Positions 16,263-24,273 of a stretch of 24,412 bases of DNA are shown piece by piece. The DNA comes from JAIRVZ01 sp031553755. Its GTDB lineage: Bacteria; Bacteroidota; Bacteroidia; Bacteroidales; Azobacteroidaceae. The translations under genes were made by a program, and so were the position numbers. The notes beneath the pieces are model-generated. The model ran no database searches. It was not told where the DNA came from and saw only the letters and a list, made by a program, of their open reading frames with translations. The DNA lies in contig JAVBKZ010000091.1 in NCBI GenBank assembly GCA_031553755.1, forward strand, positions 1 through 24,412, written 5' to 3'. Within the stretch, counting starts at the first letter, position 1. Each line of letters opens with the position of its first letter.

Positions 16263-16892
16263 ATGAAAATAGAAACAAAACGAATAATCTATTCGCTGTA
16301 TTTTCCTTTGTTGTTGGTCGTTTTATTATGGATAATCAATATTTCGCAATGGGATTTGCACGCTGATTGGAGTTGGATGGGCATTTTTCCGCGTCAAACA
16401 AAAGGATTGCCGGGCATTTTATCGAGTCCGCTGATTCATGCCGATTTGAAACATTTATTTTCAAATTCGGTTCCGTTGATTATTTTGGGGTGGTGTTTGT
16501 TTTACTTCTATAAAGATTTGGCGTATCTTGTTTTTCCTATCATTTGGATAAGTTCGGGATTTGTAACTTGGTGTATCGGACGCGATTCGTGGCATATAGG
16601 AGCAAGCGGATTAGTTTACGCTTTGTCTTTCTTTCTGTTTTTTAGTGGTATATTGAGAAGATACATCCCTTTAATGGCGATTTCACTCTTAGTCGTATTT
16701 TTACATGGAGGAGGATTGATATTTAATATGTTGCCTGTTTCTCAGTTGGTGTATGAAAATATGTCGTGGGAAGCGCACTTGTCGGGCGCGATTACAGGAT
16801 TATTATGTTCTGTCTTTTTCAGAAAGTATGGTCCTCAAAAACCGTTACAAATTGAAGAAGAGGAAGATATGACGGAGGATAGTGAGATGTGA
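16263..16892 (+). CDS. Rhomboid family intramembrane serine protease
   Basis: Intramembrane protease of the cytoplasmic membrane. In 209 residues there are about six hydrophobic helices. The catalytic dyad is visible: the GASG motif with Ser115 in helix 4, and His172 in WEAHLSGAITGL of helix 6. The conserved HxxxN-type segment ADLKHLFSNS, which forms the oxyanion region, is near residue 60, and the loop after helix 1 carries the tryptophan-rich W(M)GIFPR stretch. It ends in an acidic cytoplasmic tail (EEEEDMTEDSEM). The ATG at 16263 immediately precedes the first helix. No good promoter was recognised directly upstream. Substrates are unknown. No neighbouring gene points to a particular target. 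Confidence 0.93.
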   Translation: MKIETKRIIYSLYFPLLLVVLLWIINISQWDLHADWSWMGIFPRQTKGLPGILSSPLIHADLKHLFSNSVPLIILGWCLFYFYKDLAYLVFPIIWISSGFVTWCIGRDSWHIGASGLVYALSFFLFFSGILRRYIPLMAISLLVVFLHGGGLIFNMLPVSQLVYENMSWEAHLSGAITGLLCSVFFRKYGPQKPLQIEEEEDMTEDSEM

Positions 16893-17011
16893 ACAGTGAG
16901 TCCTTTTGTTTTTAATTTAAGATATTTTTTAATTATTTAACAGAATTATTATTTTTTATTAAAAAACATTAATATTAAAGTATTGATTATTAGTATCTTA
17001 TTTATTGTTTG

Positions 17012-17019
17012 TATATTTG
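17012..17019 (+). promoter_or_regulatory. -7 box TATATTTG for the gene at 17054
   Basis: TATATTTG followed by C is an exact TAnnTTTG match 34 bp before the ATG at 17054. A TTG at 16983-16985 is 26 bp upstream, longer than usual spacing. The box overlaps a possible TTG start at 17009, which is therefore rejected as the translation start. Confidence 0.55.
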
Positions 17020-17053
17020 CGTCACAACAAACATATCATACAAGCTTTACTCT

Positions 17054-17977
17054 ATGAACAACAACAACTTATCAAATCAAATTGAAAACAATTCCTCCGG
17101 AATTTTAAATGAAATTAATTCTATCGAAGAAGAATTGAATTTTTTATCGGATTATTGGACCGAATTTTTAGAAGTCAGCAATCGGATAGCGAAAGATTAT
17201 AGGGATTCCGTCAATTACGGAGAAGAATATAGTGATTTTTTAACGGTGAATGGGGCGATGTTTTCAGATTTACAACACTATATATTGTTGGCAAATCCGG
17301 ATATAACATTGATTTGTGAACAATATAATCAGTTTTTGTCCATAAAACAACGCAAAGAAGATATTTGTTTGGAAATTAAAGAATACAAATTGGAAGATAA
17401 TGTTTCCTTGAATAATAAAACCGAATTGATCAATGTCCAAATTAAAGATGTCGGAAGTTATTTGGATCAATTTAAAGAATTGTATGAAAAACATATTGAA
17501 AATTGGCATTTGCTTATAGATATCAATAGTACCGAAAAATTGTATGGAAATTGGGCGTTGTTTACATCCGCGATGGAATTATATCAAGACAGGGTAAAAT
17601 TGGTAATTTCTCCACGTATTTTTGCCATAATGGAAAAGATGAAACAAGGATTGATTACGGTCGAAGATTTGAGATATAGTCTTGATTATAAAGAAATAAA
17701 ACATTTCATAAATAGCGTAAGGGCAAATAAAGAATACTTGATTGGAGTAGTTGTTGACGCGTTGAAAAATAATTACCCTGAAGTTAGTAAAAGAAAAGCG
17801 GCTAAATTAGCTAACGTTTATAAGTCGTACATCAACGATGTTAATAATCTGTATGAAAAAAAATACTCAAATATAGTTAGAAGAGGCAATATACAATCTT
17901 CTTTACTGTATATAGAAGATGCGATCAAATTGCTTAAGCAAGAGTTTGATAATGTGAAAATGATGTTATCTGTTTAA
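17054..17977 (+). CDS. Unrecognised helical protein, 307 residues
   Basis: I do not recognise this protein. It has no signal peptide, no membrane segment and no cysteine cluster, and it is predicted to be almost entirely alpha-helical from its spacing of Leu/Ile and charged residues. It starts with an Asn-rich stretch (MNNNNLSNQIENNSSG). Long amphipathic helices follow, with EINSIEEELNFLSDYW near the start and, near the end, YEKKYSNIVRRG and YIEDAIKLLKQEFD. A short basic segment PEVSKRKAAKLANVYKS lies about residue 250. The composition suggests a structural or scaffold-type coiled-coil protein rather than an enzyme, but that is an inference. The start at 17054 was chosen because a -7 box lies just before it. 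It is convergent with gldH, with an 11-bp gap, so the two 3' ends are close and no terminator hairpin is seen between them. Confidence 0.8.
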   Translation: MNNNNLSNQIENNSSGILNEINSIEEELNFLSDYWTEFLEVSNRIAKDYRDSVNYGEEYSDFLTVNGAMFSDLQHYILLANPDITLICEQYNQFLSIKQRKEDICLEIKEYKLEDNVSLNNKTELINVQIKDVGSYLDQFKELYEKHIENWHLLIDINSTEKLYGNWALFTSAMELYQDRVKLVISPRIFAIMEKMKQGLITVEDLRYSLDYKEIKHFINSVRANKEYLIGVVVDALKNNYPEVSKRKAAKLANVYKSYINDVNNLYEKKYSNIVRRGNIQSSLLYIEDAIKLLKQEFDNVKMMLSV

Positions 17978-17988
17978 TCTGTCTTTTC

Positions 17989-18468
17989 TTATTTGGTGTT
18001 TTTAGCATCGAAGGAAGGTGTTAATTTTATTCCGACATCGCTGATTCCTGTCAATACGTCATCTCTCATTCCTTGTTGAATGGTAAAGGTATATATTCCC
18101 TTTTGAGAAAAAACAATAGATTTTTCATACAAGAAATTCATTTCATACAGGTTGATTCCTTCTCCACGCCATTTCCCGAAATTATCGGCTAATTCGCAAT
18201 TCAAAGTGTCTTGGCGGGAATTTCCGGTGGGAGTTTCGATTTTTACGAACAGCCATATATTTTGATATGGATATTCGTTGTTATTCCGGGTTTCAATAAA
18301 AATGTCTTTCGGATTGATTGTGTCAGTTATCTGAATTTCAAAACGGCACAGGTCGTTTTTATCCCATTTGGCATTTTTGAAAGAGTGAAAACCAGAATAA
18401 ACTTCTTTGTCTGAACATCCGGATAAGATAAAAAGAAATAGTGTAGATAGTACGAATAATTTATTCAT
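17989..18468 (-). CDS. gldH: Gliding motility lipoprotein GldH
   Basis: Lipoprotein of the Bacteroidota GldH family, which is required for gliding in Flavobacterium and also occurs in non-gliding species. From the ATG at 18468 the protein has 159 residues. A short lipoprotein signal reads MNKLFVLSTLFLFILSGCS with the lipobox Cys at 18, after which the family-type sequence EVYSGFHSFKNAKWDKND follows, then FSQKGIYTFTIQQGMRDDVLTGISDVGIKL at the end. An ATG six codons earlier (18486) would extend the n-region. I prefer 18468 because its ATG overlaps the ricT stop codon by 8 bp (ATGAATAA), the standard pattern for translational coupling, and gives a typical signal length. Gene order ricT-gldH is conserved in the phylum and supports the call. 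Confidence 0.85.
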   Translation of the reverse strand: MNKLFVLSTLFLFILSGCSDKEVYSGFHSFKNAKWDKNDLCRFEIQITDTINPKDIFIETRNNNEYPYQNIWLFVKIETPTGNSRQDTLNCELADNFGKWRGEGINLYEMNFLYEKSIVFSQKGIYTFTIQQGMRDDVLTGISDVGIKLTPSFDAKNTK

Positions 18469-19711
18469 TTTTGTTTTCCGAATCATTTTTATTTCCTTCT
18501 TTTCTTAACGTCAGTGGCTTTTTTCGTTGATTAGGGTTGCTGTTGTTGTTACTATTATTGTTATTCCCGTTTTTATTGTTTTTGTTATTTTGCTGAATTT
18601 GTTGTTGCTTACCTTGTTCCTCTGCTGATTTTGTTTTCTTTTTCTTCAGGTTGTTGTCAAAACGTGTAACACTTTCTCCTAATATATCCTGATATTCTTT
18701 TTGAGGCTTTTTATCATTTTCCTCAGGATTCAATAACAATGGTTTTTCTCCCCTTTTATTCATCTGAATAATTTCAAAAGCCCTTTCCGCTGTAATTACG
18801 ATCAAATTGGCCGCGAAATGTTTATCCGTTGAGTATGCCATTTGATTTTTAAATACATCAGTTTTAAAATGATAATAAATGGCATCTCTTGTTTCTAACG
18901 GAATTTCCCTTGAAGGAAATTTCTTTTGAGCTTCAACGTACGCGTCCACTTCGTAATTCAGGCAACATTTCAGTTTAGCGCATTGGCCGGCTAATTTTTG
19001 AGGATTCAACGATATATCCTGAAAACGAGCGGATCCGGTTGATACGGAAATAAAATTTGTCATCCAACCCGAACAACACAGTTCACGTCCGCAAGGTCCG
19101 ATTCCACCGATTCTTCCGGCTTCCTGACGGGCTCCGATTTGTTTCATTTCAATCCTCACTTTGAAAGTTTCTGCCAAAACTTTGATTAATTGGCGAAAAT
19201 CTACCCGGTCATCAGCTATATAATAGAAGATTGCTTTATTTCCATCTCCCTGATATTCAACGTCACCGATTTTCATTTGCAATCCGAGTTCTTTGGCTAT
19301 TTGGCGGGAACGAATCATCGTATTGTGTTCTTTCGCTTTCGATTCTTCGAATTTTTCCAGATCGGTTGGTTTTGCTTTGCGGTAAACACGTTTTACTTCA
19401 TTTTCAGAGCGGATCCTGTTTTTTTTCATTTGAAGCAAAACGAGTTTTCCTGTCAACGAAACAGTTCCGATATCATGTCCCGGACTTGATTCTACAGCTA
19501 CTATATCTCCTTTTTCCAATGGAATATCGGTGCTGTTCAGGTAATATCCTTTTCGGGTATTTTTGAATTGTACTTCTACAAATTTAGTCGCTTGTTCGGC
19601 TTCGGGGATATCCGAAAGCCAGTTGTAGGTGTTGAGTTTATTGTCCTGTTTCTTGCTGCATCCTTGCGGATTCATCCGGCAACAACCAGGTACTATATAT
19701 TTGAAATTCAT
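18461..19711 (-). CDS. ricT: PSP1-domain protein, RicT homologue
   Basis: Homologue of RicT (YaaT), which in Bacillus forms an Fe-S-cluster complex with RicA and RicF affecting RNase Y-dependent RNA processing. The 416 residues begin with a Cys-containing stretch (PGCCRMNPQGCSKK), then a beta-rich part (about 40-120), a helical part, and the PSP1 core with GGIGPCGRELCCSGW and AGQCAKLKCCLNYE near 205 and 245. These Cys motifs could hold a metal cluster. After about residue 350 the chain becomes low-complexity, rich in Asn, Lys and Gln, with an Asn-rich stretch NGNNNNSNNNSNPNQRKK. Bacteroidota members have this extended tail. The start ATG lies 66 bp from a -7 box, and the 3' end overlaps gldH. 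RicA and RicF are not in the window, so the Bacillus partnership is not shown here. Confidence 0.88.
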   Translation of the reverse strand: MNFKYIVPGCCRMNPQGCSKKQDNKLNTYNWLSDIPEAEQATKFVEVQFKNTRKGYYLNSTDIPLEKGDIVAVESSPGHDIGTVSLTGKLVLLQMKKNRIRSENEVKRVYRKAKPTDLEKFEESKAKEHNTMIRSRQIAKELGLQMKIGDVEYQGDGNKAIFYYIADDRVDFRQLIKVLAETFKVRIEMKQIGARQEAGRIGGIGPCGRELCCSGWMTNFISVSTGSARFQDISLNPQKLAGQCAKLKCCLNYEVDAYVEAQKKFPSREIPLETRDAIYYHFKTDVFKNQMAYSTDKHFAANLIVITAERAFEIIQMNKRGEKPLLLNPEENDKKPQKEYQDILGESVTRFDNNLKKKKTKSAEEQGKQQQIQQNNKNNKNGNNNNSNNNSNPNQRKKPLTLRKEGNKNDSENKNE

Positions 19712-19777
19712 ATTGTGTATAAAGTTGAAAGTAATTTGCTGATTAGCGAATTTGTCAATTTGCTAAGTTAATAATTG

Positions 19778-19785
19778 CAAAGTTA
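19778..19785 (-). promoter_or_regulatory. -7 box for ricT-gldH
   Basis: Minus-strand TAACTTTG followed by CA (CAAAGTTA on plus) matches TAnnTTTG exactly and starts directly after the holB stop codon. No -33 element was found at the right distance. It would let ricT-gldH be transcribed apart from metF-holB. Confidence 0.5.
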
Positions 19786-20910
19786 CTATTTTTTCAACAA
19801 AACAGCTATTTTCATTGATAAATCGAAAAATACCATGCGGGGATTTACATTTTGCTCGATATGACGTTCTCCCAATGCCAAATCTTCCATGAAAGATATC
19901 ACATTTCTTTCGTTTACATAAGGTGAAAATTTGATAGCGAATTCCTTTTCATCTTTGTTGAGGTAGTTGATTTCCGGTAATCTCAGGCAATAAAGAAAAT
20001 TCTCCCTGATTAATCTTTGGGAATAAGAAAGGAAAGATTTTTGTTTTTCACGTCCCATCGAAGCGAAAAAATCGGCCTTCGATTTCATGTTTTTTACGTC
20101 ACGTGTCCATGAATTACGCATAATTGTGATAAACAAATCCAGAAACATCCGGTTTTCTTCTCCTGAATCCAGTATATCTAATGCTTTGATATAATTACCA
20201 CCGGATAAATGCGCTATTTGTTGTAGATCTTCCGGATTGATGTCGAAATGTTCCGAAAGAAAATACGACATATCTTCGGGAGCGATAGGCGGAATATGGA
20301 TTTGTTGTGAACGAGATTGAATTGTTCCGATAATTTGGTCGGGATTTTCCGAAACTAACAGAAATACTGTTTTCGCAGGCGGTTCTTCAATCATTTTCAA
20401 CAACTTGTTGGCACAAGATTCGTGCATTTTTTCCGGTAGCCAAATAATCATGATTTTATATTCGGCTTCGTATGTTTTCAGATTCAGTTTTTTGATGATT
20501 TCATTGCTTTCTTTAGCGTATATCAATCCTTGCGCGTTTTCGACATTCAAATATTCAAGCCATTGAGAAAGATTGAAATATTTTTGTTCTGAAAAGAAAG
20601 AACGCCATTCCGGCAGATAATCGTCACAAATTTCTTTTTTCTTTTTATCGTTTTTTACAATAGGATATACAAAATGTAAATCCGGATGGGATAATTTGTT
20701 GAATTTGACACAAGAAGCACATGTCCCACAAGCGTCATTATCGCTTTTATTTATGCAGTTGAGATAGCGGGCATAGGCGATAGCAAGCGGGAGCGTTCCG
20801 GCTCCTTCTGGCCCGGAAAACAATTGAGCATGAGGGATAAAGCCTCGTTGTATGGATTGGATTAACCGTTGCTTAATTGTCTGTTGTCCTATGATATTTT
20901 TGAATAACAA
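19786..20910 (-). CDS. holB: DNA polymerase III subunit delta' (clamp loader)
   Basis: Non-catalytic AAA+ subunit of the clamp loader that loads the beta sliding clamp. The 374 residues open with LFKNIIGQQTIKQRLIQSIQ, the usual delta'/gamma start. The Walker A position reads GPEGAGTL, without the Lys of a true P-loop, as expected for delta'. A zinc-binding group of four cysteines (C52, C61, C64 and C67, in NCINKSDNDACGTCASC) follows. The sensor region has TIQSRSQQIHI, in which the SRC of ATP-hydrolysing subunits is SRS. The start codon is TTG at 20910: the frame has no ATG upstream before the in-frame TAA at 20920-20922, and the residues right after it are the conserved ones. It lies 17 bp downstream of metF, so it is probably co-transcribed. 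Confidence 0.92.
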   Translation of the reverse strand: MLFKNIIGQQTIKQRLIQSIQRGFIPHAQLFSGPEGAGTLPLAIAYARYLNCINKSDNDACGTCASCVKFNKLSHPDLHFVYPIVKNDKKKKEICDDYLPEWRSFFSEQKYFNLSQWLEYLNVENAQGLIYAKESNEIIKKLNLKTYEAEYKIMIIWLPEKMHESCANKLLKMIEEPPAKTVFLLVSENPDQIIGTIQSRSQQIHIPPIAPEDMSYFLSEHFDINPEDLQQIAHLSGGNYIKALDILDSGEENRMFLDLFITIMRNSWTRDVKNMKSKADFFASMGREKQKSFLSYSQRLIRENFLYCLRLPEINYLNKDEKEFAIKFSPYVNERNVISFMEDLALGERHIEQNVNPRMVFFDLSMKIAVLLKK

Positions 20911-20927
20911 AACGTTATTTTATTGGC

Positions 20928-21881
20928 TTAATAAACTTCTTTCGCGACTCTCTTTACACTATCAGTTGCCATTAACGTGTAAAAATGTAAACTCGGAACG
21001 CCATAATCAATCAATTCTTTGCATTGTTGAATACACCATTCTACCCCGATTTCTTTCGCGTCTTCGTCATTTTTGCATTTACGTAATTCATTTGCTAATG
21101 TTTCCGGAATGTCCGATCTGAAAATTTTAGGCAATACGGTTAATTGATTTTTCAGTACGATAGGCTTGATTCCCGGAATAATGGGAATAGTAATGCCTTC
21201 CCGGCGACAACGTTCAACAAATTCAAAATACTTTCGGTTATCGAAAAACATTTGAGTAACCGTATATTCCGCTCCCGCGGCTATTTTTTGCTTTAGAAAC
21301 GCTATGTCGGATTCCATGTTGGGAGCTTCTTCGTGTTTTTCGGGATAACAAGCGACTCCATACGAAAATGGAATTTCAGGTCTGTCGAAAGTCGAACCAT
21401 CGATAGAAACGCCTTGATTAAATAAATTCACTTGTTGTTGTAAATCCGTTGTATGTTCGTGGCTCTGTCCTTGCAAAGACTGATCGCTTTCAAGCTTATT
21501 CATATCACCGCGTAACAAAAGCAATTCGTGTACGCCAAGGAAATTCAAATCAATCAAAGCGTATTCGGTTTCCGCTTTAGAAAAACCTTTACAAATAATA
21601 TGCGGAACTGCGGTAATGTTGTATTTATTTTGAATGGCAGCGGCAATAGCTACAGTTCCCGGACGTTTCCGGATATTTACTTTCTCCATTAGTCCGCTTT
21701 CTGTAGGCCTGTATATATATTCGCTGTGATGTGTTGTTATATTGATGTATTGGGGCGAAAATTCCTGTAATTTATCTATAATGTTGCAAACCTTATTAAA
21801 ACTTGCGCCTTTAACCGGTGGTAATATTTCAAAAGAAAAAGCGGTTTCCTTACAATTGTTCAATAAATCAATAACTTTCAT
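20928..21881 (-). CDS. metF: 5,10-methylenetetrahydrofolate reductase
   Basis: Reduces 5,10-methylene-THF to 5-methyl-THF with NADH and FAD, supplying methyl groups for methionine synthesis. The 317 residues have the TIM-barrel pattern of MetF: FSFEILPPVKG (about 16) with the conserved Glu, the THHSEYIYRPTESG segment, ALIDLNFLGVHELLLLRGD with its conserved Gly-Asp, YGVACYPEKHEEAPN, and the late TQMFFDNRKYFEFVERCR and PIIPGIKP. Its length is typical of the single-domain bacterial enzyme. The start ATG at 21881 is 25 bp from a strong -7 box (21906), leaving a leader of only about 20 nt, so no SAM riboswitch can be present there. It heads a unit with holB, which otherwise has no functional link to it. 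Confidence 0.96.
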   Translation of the reverse strand: MKVIDLLNNCKETAFSFEILPPVKGASFNKVCNIIDKLQEFSPQYINITTHHSEYIYRPTESGLMEKVNIRKRPGTVAIAAAIQNKYNITAVPHIICKGFSKAETEYALIDLNFLGVHELLLLRGDMNKLESDQSLQGQSHEHTTDLQQQVNLFNQGVSIDGSTFDRPEIPFSYGVACYPEKHEEAPNMESDIAFLKQKIAAGAEYTVTQMFFDNRKYFEFVERCRREGITIPIIPGIKPIVLKNQLTVLPKIFRSDIPETLANELRKCKNDEDAKEIGVEWCIQQCKELIDYGVPSLHFYTLMATDSVKRVAKEVY

Positions 21882-21905
21882 GCTAAACCATTAATCAAAT
21901 TTATG

Positions 21906-21913
21906 CAAAGTTA
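21906..21913 (-). promoter_or_regulatory. -7 box for metF-holB
   Basis: Minus-strand TAACTTTG followed by CA (CAAAGTTA on plus) matches TAnnTTTG exactly, identical over these bases to the box before ricT. It lies 25 bp before the metF start. No clear -33 TTG at the right spacing. Confidence 0.55.
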
Positions 21914-22005
21914 TCGTTTTATATCTGAAAAGAAAAGTCTTGTTTATTAATTTCCTTGTATAAAGTCCAGATATTGTTATACTGAGGTTGTCCCAAAAGT
22001 CAAAT

Positions 22006-22132
22006 AGCACACGGAATACACGGCATATACGGAAAATTTATATTCTTGTATTTTTATAACACGCTTATAATTAACCAATATATAAAATTATTAAATGGTG
22101 TTATTTGGTATATTCTGTGTAATCCGTGTGCT
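22006..22132. repeat. Inverted repeat of the ACACGGA family
   Basis: The left arm AGCACACGGAATACACGG (22006-22023) and the right arm CTGTGTAATCCGTGTGCT (22115-22132) are complementary at most positions (about 19 of 22 over the longer arms). GAGGTTGTCCC (21984-21994) precedes the left arm and resembles the AAGATTGTCTC flank at 5941-5951. It lies after the T9SS gene and before the metF promoter, so it could terminate the former. Confidence 0.5.
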
Positions 22133-22159
22133 TTAATTTTCTTTTTAGTTACCTTCTAT

Positions 22160-23434
22160 TTAAAACATAATAAACTTGCCCGAAAAATTATTTCCAAATT
22201 CATCACGTAAAACAACAATATAAACGCCTGGATTTATATTTGATAAATCCAATACGATCCGGTTGTCTTCTATTGTTTTCTTGGCAGGATATGCTGCTTT
22301 TCCCATTATGTTATAAAGTGAAACCGAAACACTTGAGGTTGAGATAGTTTCTATAACCAAAGATTTAGCATTCTTGTCGTAGAAAAATTCCGTTGTATTG
22401 AGATTGGTTTTACTTGCGTCAAATTGGGAGGATTTTAGTTCAAAATCCATCGTAATTTTTTGAGCTGTGAGAACCTTATTTTCGTCTGTCAGATTGTAAA
22501 CCAATTGATAAGAACCTGAATTTGGCAGTAAACCGACATTAATCGTATCTTTCACTTCAATGTTTTGATAATCTCCGCATTTATTATTGCTGTCTATTTT
22601 GCCTCCTACGTAAATTGTTTGACCAATGATGCTGTCGACTTCCATTTTATAAGTACAATTGCCACTGAAAGCTTCAGTTATCGTTATCGCGAATTTAACC
22701 TCATCTTTTACCGTTGGATTTGCCGGGATTATTTTAGTACTATCGATAACGGGTTCCAAAGCCGACGGCGTATAAATATAATCGCAAGGTTTGTCTTTAT
22801 AAGGCGACCATTCATCAGAGATATAATGAATATCATTGTCGTTGTAGCATCTTATTACATTCTTATTTTGAAAGAAAGTGTGGAAATAACGGGTACGGAT
22901 AAATTCCTGGGGACATCCGATCTTTTCATAATACACATACGATTCTCCTTTGATACTATCCTGTTGTTGCTTTGTTGCTGTTGCTGTAAATTTTTTAATA
23001 TCTTTTCCGTCTATTTTGACTGTTTCAATATTTTCTATCTTAAAATTCACAATGTATGTAGTATCTGTCAAGGAAGATTCTAAAGAATACCCTTTAAATT
23101 CGAAATCAACAACATCTCCTTTTTGAAGTCCAAAATCATAAATTTTCCGGAATTTTTCGTTAAAGAAATAATAAATTTTCCCATTTTCTTCATACATAAT
23201 TTCCCGTTGAGAGAAATTCTTATCTAAAGAATACGTGCCATTAACGACTTTGCATGTTTTATCATTGACAACTGTATCTTTTTCTGATATATACCTTTTG
23301 TATGCGATTGATATATCTCCTTCTGTGTCGGAATAATACCATTCCGCGCCTACTGGTGCGAATTGCGCCCACGAGTAAGCGGGAAACAATGCAATAAACA
23401 TAATTTGAATTAAATTGTAAAGATTTTTTTTCAT
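22160..23434 (-). CDS. Secreted protein with T9SS C-terminal sorting domain
   Basis: Exported protein of unknown function with 424 residues. A signal peptide (about 1-23, ending SWA before QFAPVGAEWYYS) leads into a middle region of beta-rich sequence without recognisable catalytic motif. The last 80 residues or so match the type A T9SS sorting domain: SVSLYNIMGK, then LDLSNINPGVYIVVLRDEFG and a terminal KFIMF, the usual three-strand pattern. The protein would cross the outer membrane by the Por/T9SS pathway and be attached to the surface or released. The T9SS machinery itself is not in the window. A weak -7-like CAAATTTA on the plus strand (23585-23592) is 151 bp upstream and has no -33 partner, so I do not list it as a promoter. 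No neighbour suggests a function. Confidence 0.88.
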   Translation of the reverse strand: MKKNLYNLIQIMFIALFPAYSWAQFAPVGAEWYYSDTEGDISIAYKRYISEKDTVVNDKTCKVVNGTYSLDKNFSQREIMYEENGKIYYFFNEKFRKIYDFGLQKGDVVDFEFKGYSLESSLTDTTYIVNFKIENIETVKIDGKDIKKFTATATKQQQDSIKGESYVYYEKIGCPQEFIRTRYFHTFFQNKNVIRCYNDNDIHYISDEWSPYKDKPCDYIYTPSALEPVIDSTKIIPANPTVKDEVKFAITITEAFSGNCTYKMEVDSIIGQTIYVGGKIDSNNKCGDYQNIEVKDTINVGLLPNSGSYQLVYNLTDENKVLTAQKITMDFELKSSQFDASKTNLNTTEFFYDKNAKSLVIETISTSSVSVSLYNIMGKAAYPAKKTIEDNRIVLDLSNINPGVYIVVLRDEFGNNFSGKFIMF

Positions 23435-23618
23435 GACTATAAATTTAGATTAAAATTAAACGATTACTTTAATGGATAAATTTCAATTTAGTTTTGTTAT
23501 CAATTCAATGATAAGGAGCAGGATATTCTATAAAATCACTATTTTATAGCAAAAGAGATTCAATGAAATGAGCGTACCGAAAAACAAATTTATACAAAGA
23601 ATTCGTCTTGACTTTTTA

Positions 23619-23716
23619 TTAAACACGGAGTGGAAAGAGTTTATTCACGGAGTATCTCTTCACTATATATTAGACTCGACTCTGTGAATAATCACTCCGT
23701 GCAACTCTGTGTTTAA
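23619..23716. repeat. Double-armed inverted repeat (ACACGGAGT family)
   Basis: The left side holds TTAAACACGGAGT (23619-23631) and TTATTCACGGAGT (23641-23653). The right side holds ACTCTGTGAATAA (23679-23691), ACTCCGTG (23694-23701) and ACTCTGTGTTTAA (23704-23716). Outer pairs with outer and inner with inner, with single A/G differences, so the whole can fold as one long stem. Same sequence theme as 5960-6056, 7984-8008 and 22006-22132. In the 347-bp gap between the genes nothing else is recognised. Confidence 0.6.
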
Positions 23717-23781
23717 AATCTATCATTTTATGTCTTCAAAATTAAAAATGTTTTTTGAATAGAAATAATAAAATTGTTTTT

Positions 23782-24273
23782 TTAATTTGTAATATTTATC
23801 AAATCATTCACTTTTACATCTTTCCGTATATCCCCAACATAAATTTTGTGTCGCGGAGGAAAAATTTCTTTGATGTTAAACATTTGTAACGGAGCGATGA
23901 AATTATGCCCTTGCATGCTAATATTGTATTGAACAGTAATCATATTCGATAAATAATCTTGTTTTTCCACTTTGAGAATCAACCGGTTACTTTCTTGACC
24001 TTCTTGTATTATCAATTCTTTGATATGAAAGTTACCTACTTGCTTGTTTTTGACAACAGGTAAAAAGCCGGGCATGCCGTCCGGAATATTTTGATTGTAA
24101 GCAAAATGATCGGTGCTACAAAAATCGGCGATCCATTTTGCATCGTTCGAACGATTGGGCAAAAGATTCGGATAGTTTTTATCTATAAACTCTGCCAATT
24201 TGTAAGCGTTAACCGCCATGCCTAAATTCGACATGTGTTGATTTCCGTCGTAAGTATTTTCAAACTTATCAGG
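23782..24273 (-). pseudogene. Gene of unknown function, 5' end lost beside an IS4-type element
   Basis: I do not recognise the product. The frame runs from just after the transposase stop (24274-24276) to a stop at 23782, giving about 163 residues. The first are PDKFENTYDGNQHMSNLGMA, and later parts read ADFCSTDHFAYNQNIPDGMP and FPPRHKIYVGDIRKD. The first in-frame ATG is at 24234 (150 residues), but coherent protein-like sequence continues upstream of it until it meets the transposase stop, so I read this as the 3' part of a longer gene cut by the IS. The junction between IS and gene lies somewhere in 24235-24273. It could still be translated from the ATG at 24234. The missing 5' part would lie beyond the IS, outside the window. 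Confidence 0.55.

Noticed and set aside
17009..17053. TTG start upstream of the unknown protein's ATG
   Set aside because: It overlaps the TATATTTG promoter box; the ATG at 17054 follows at a normal distance.
21882..22159. Possible SAM riboswitch before metF
   Set aside because: The promoter box is only 25 bp from the start codon, leaving no room, and the hairpin further away belongs to the repeat family.
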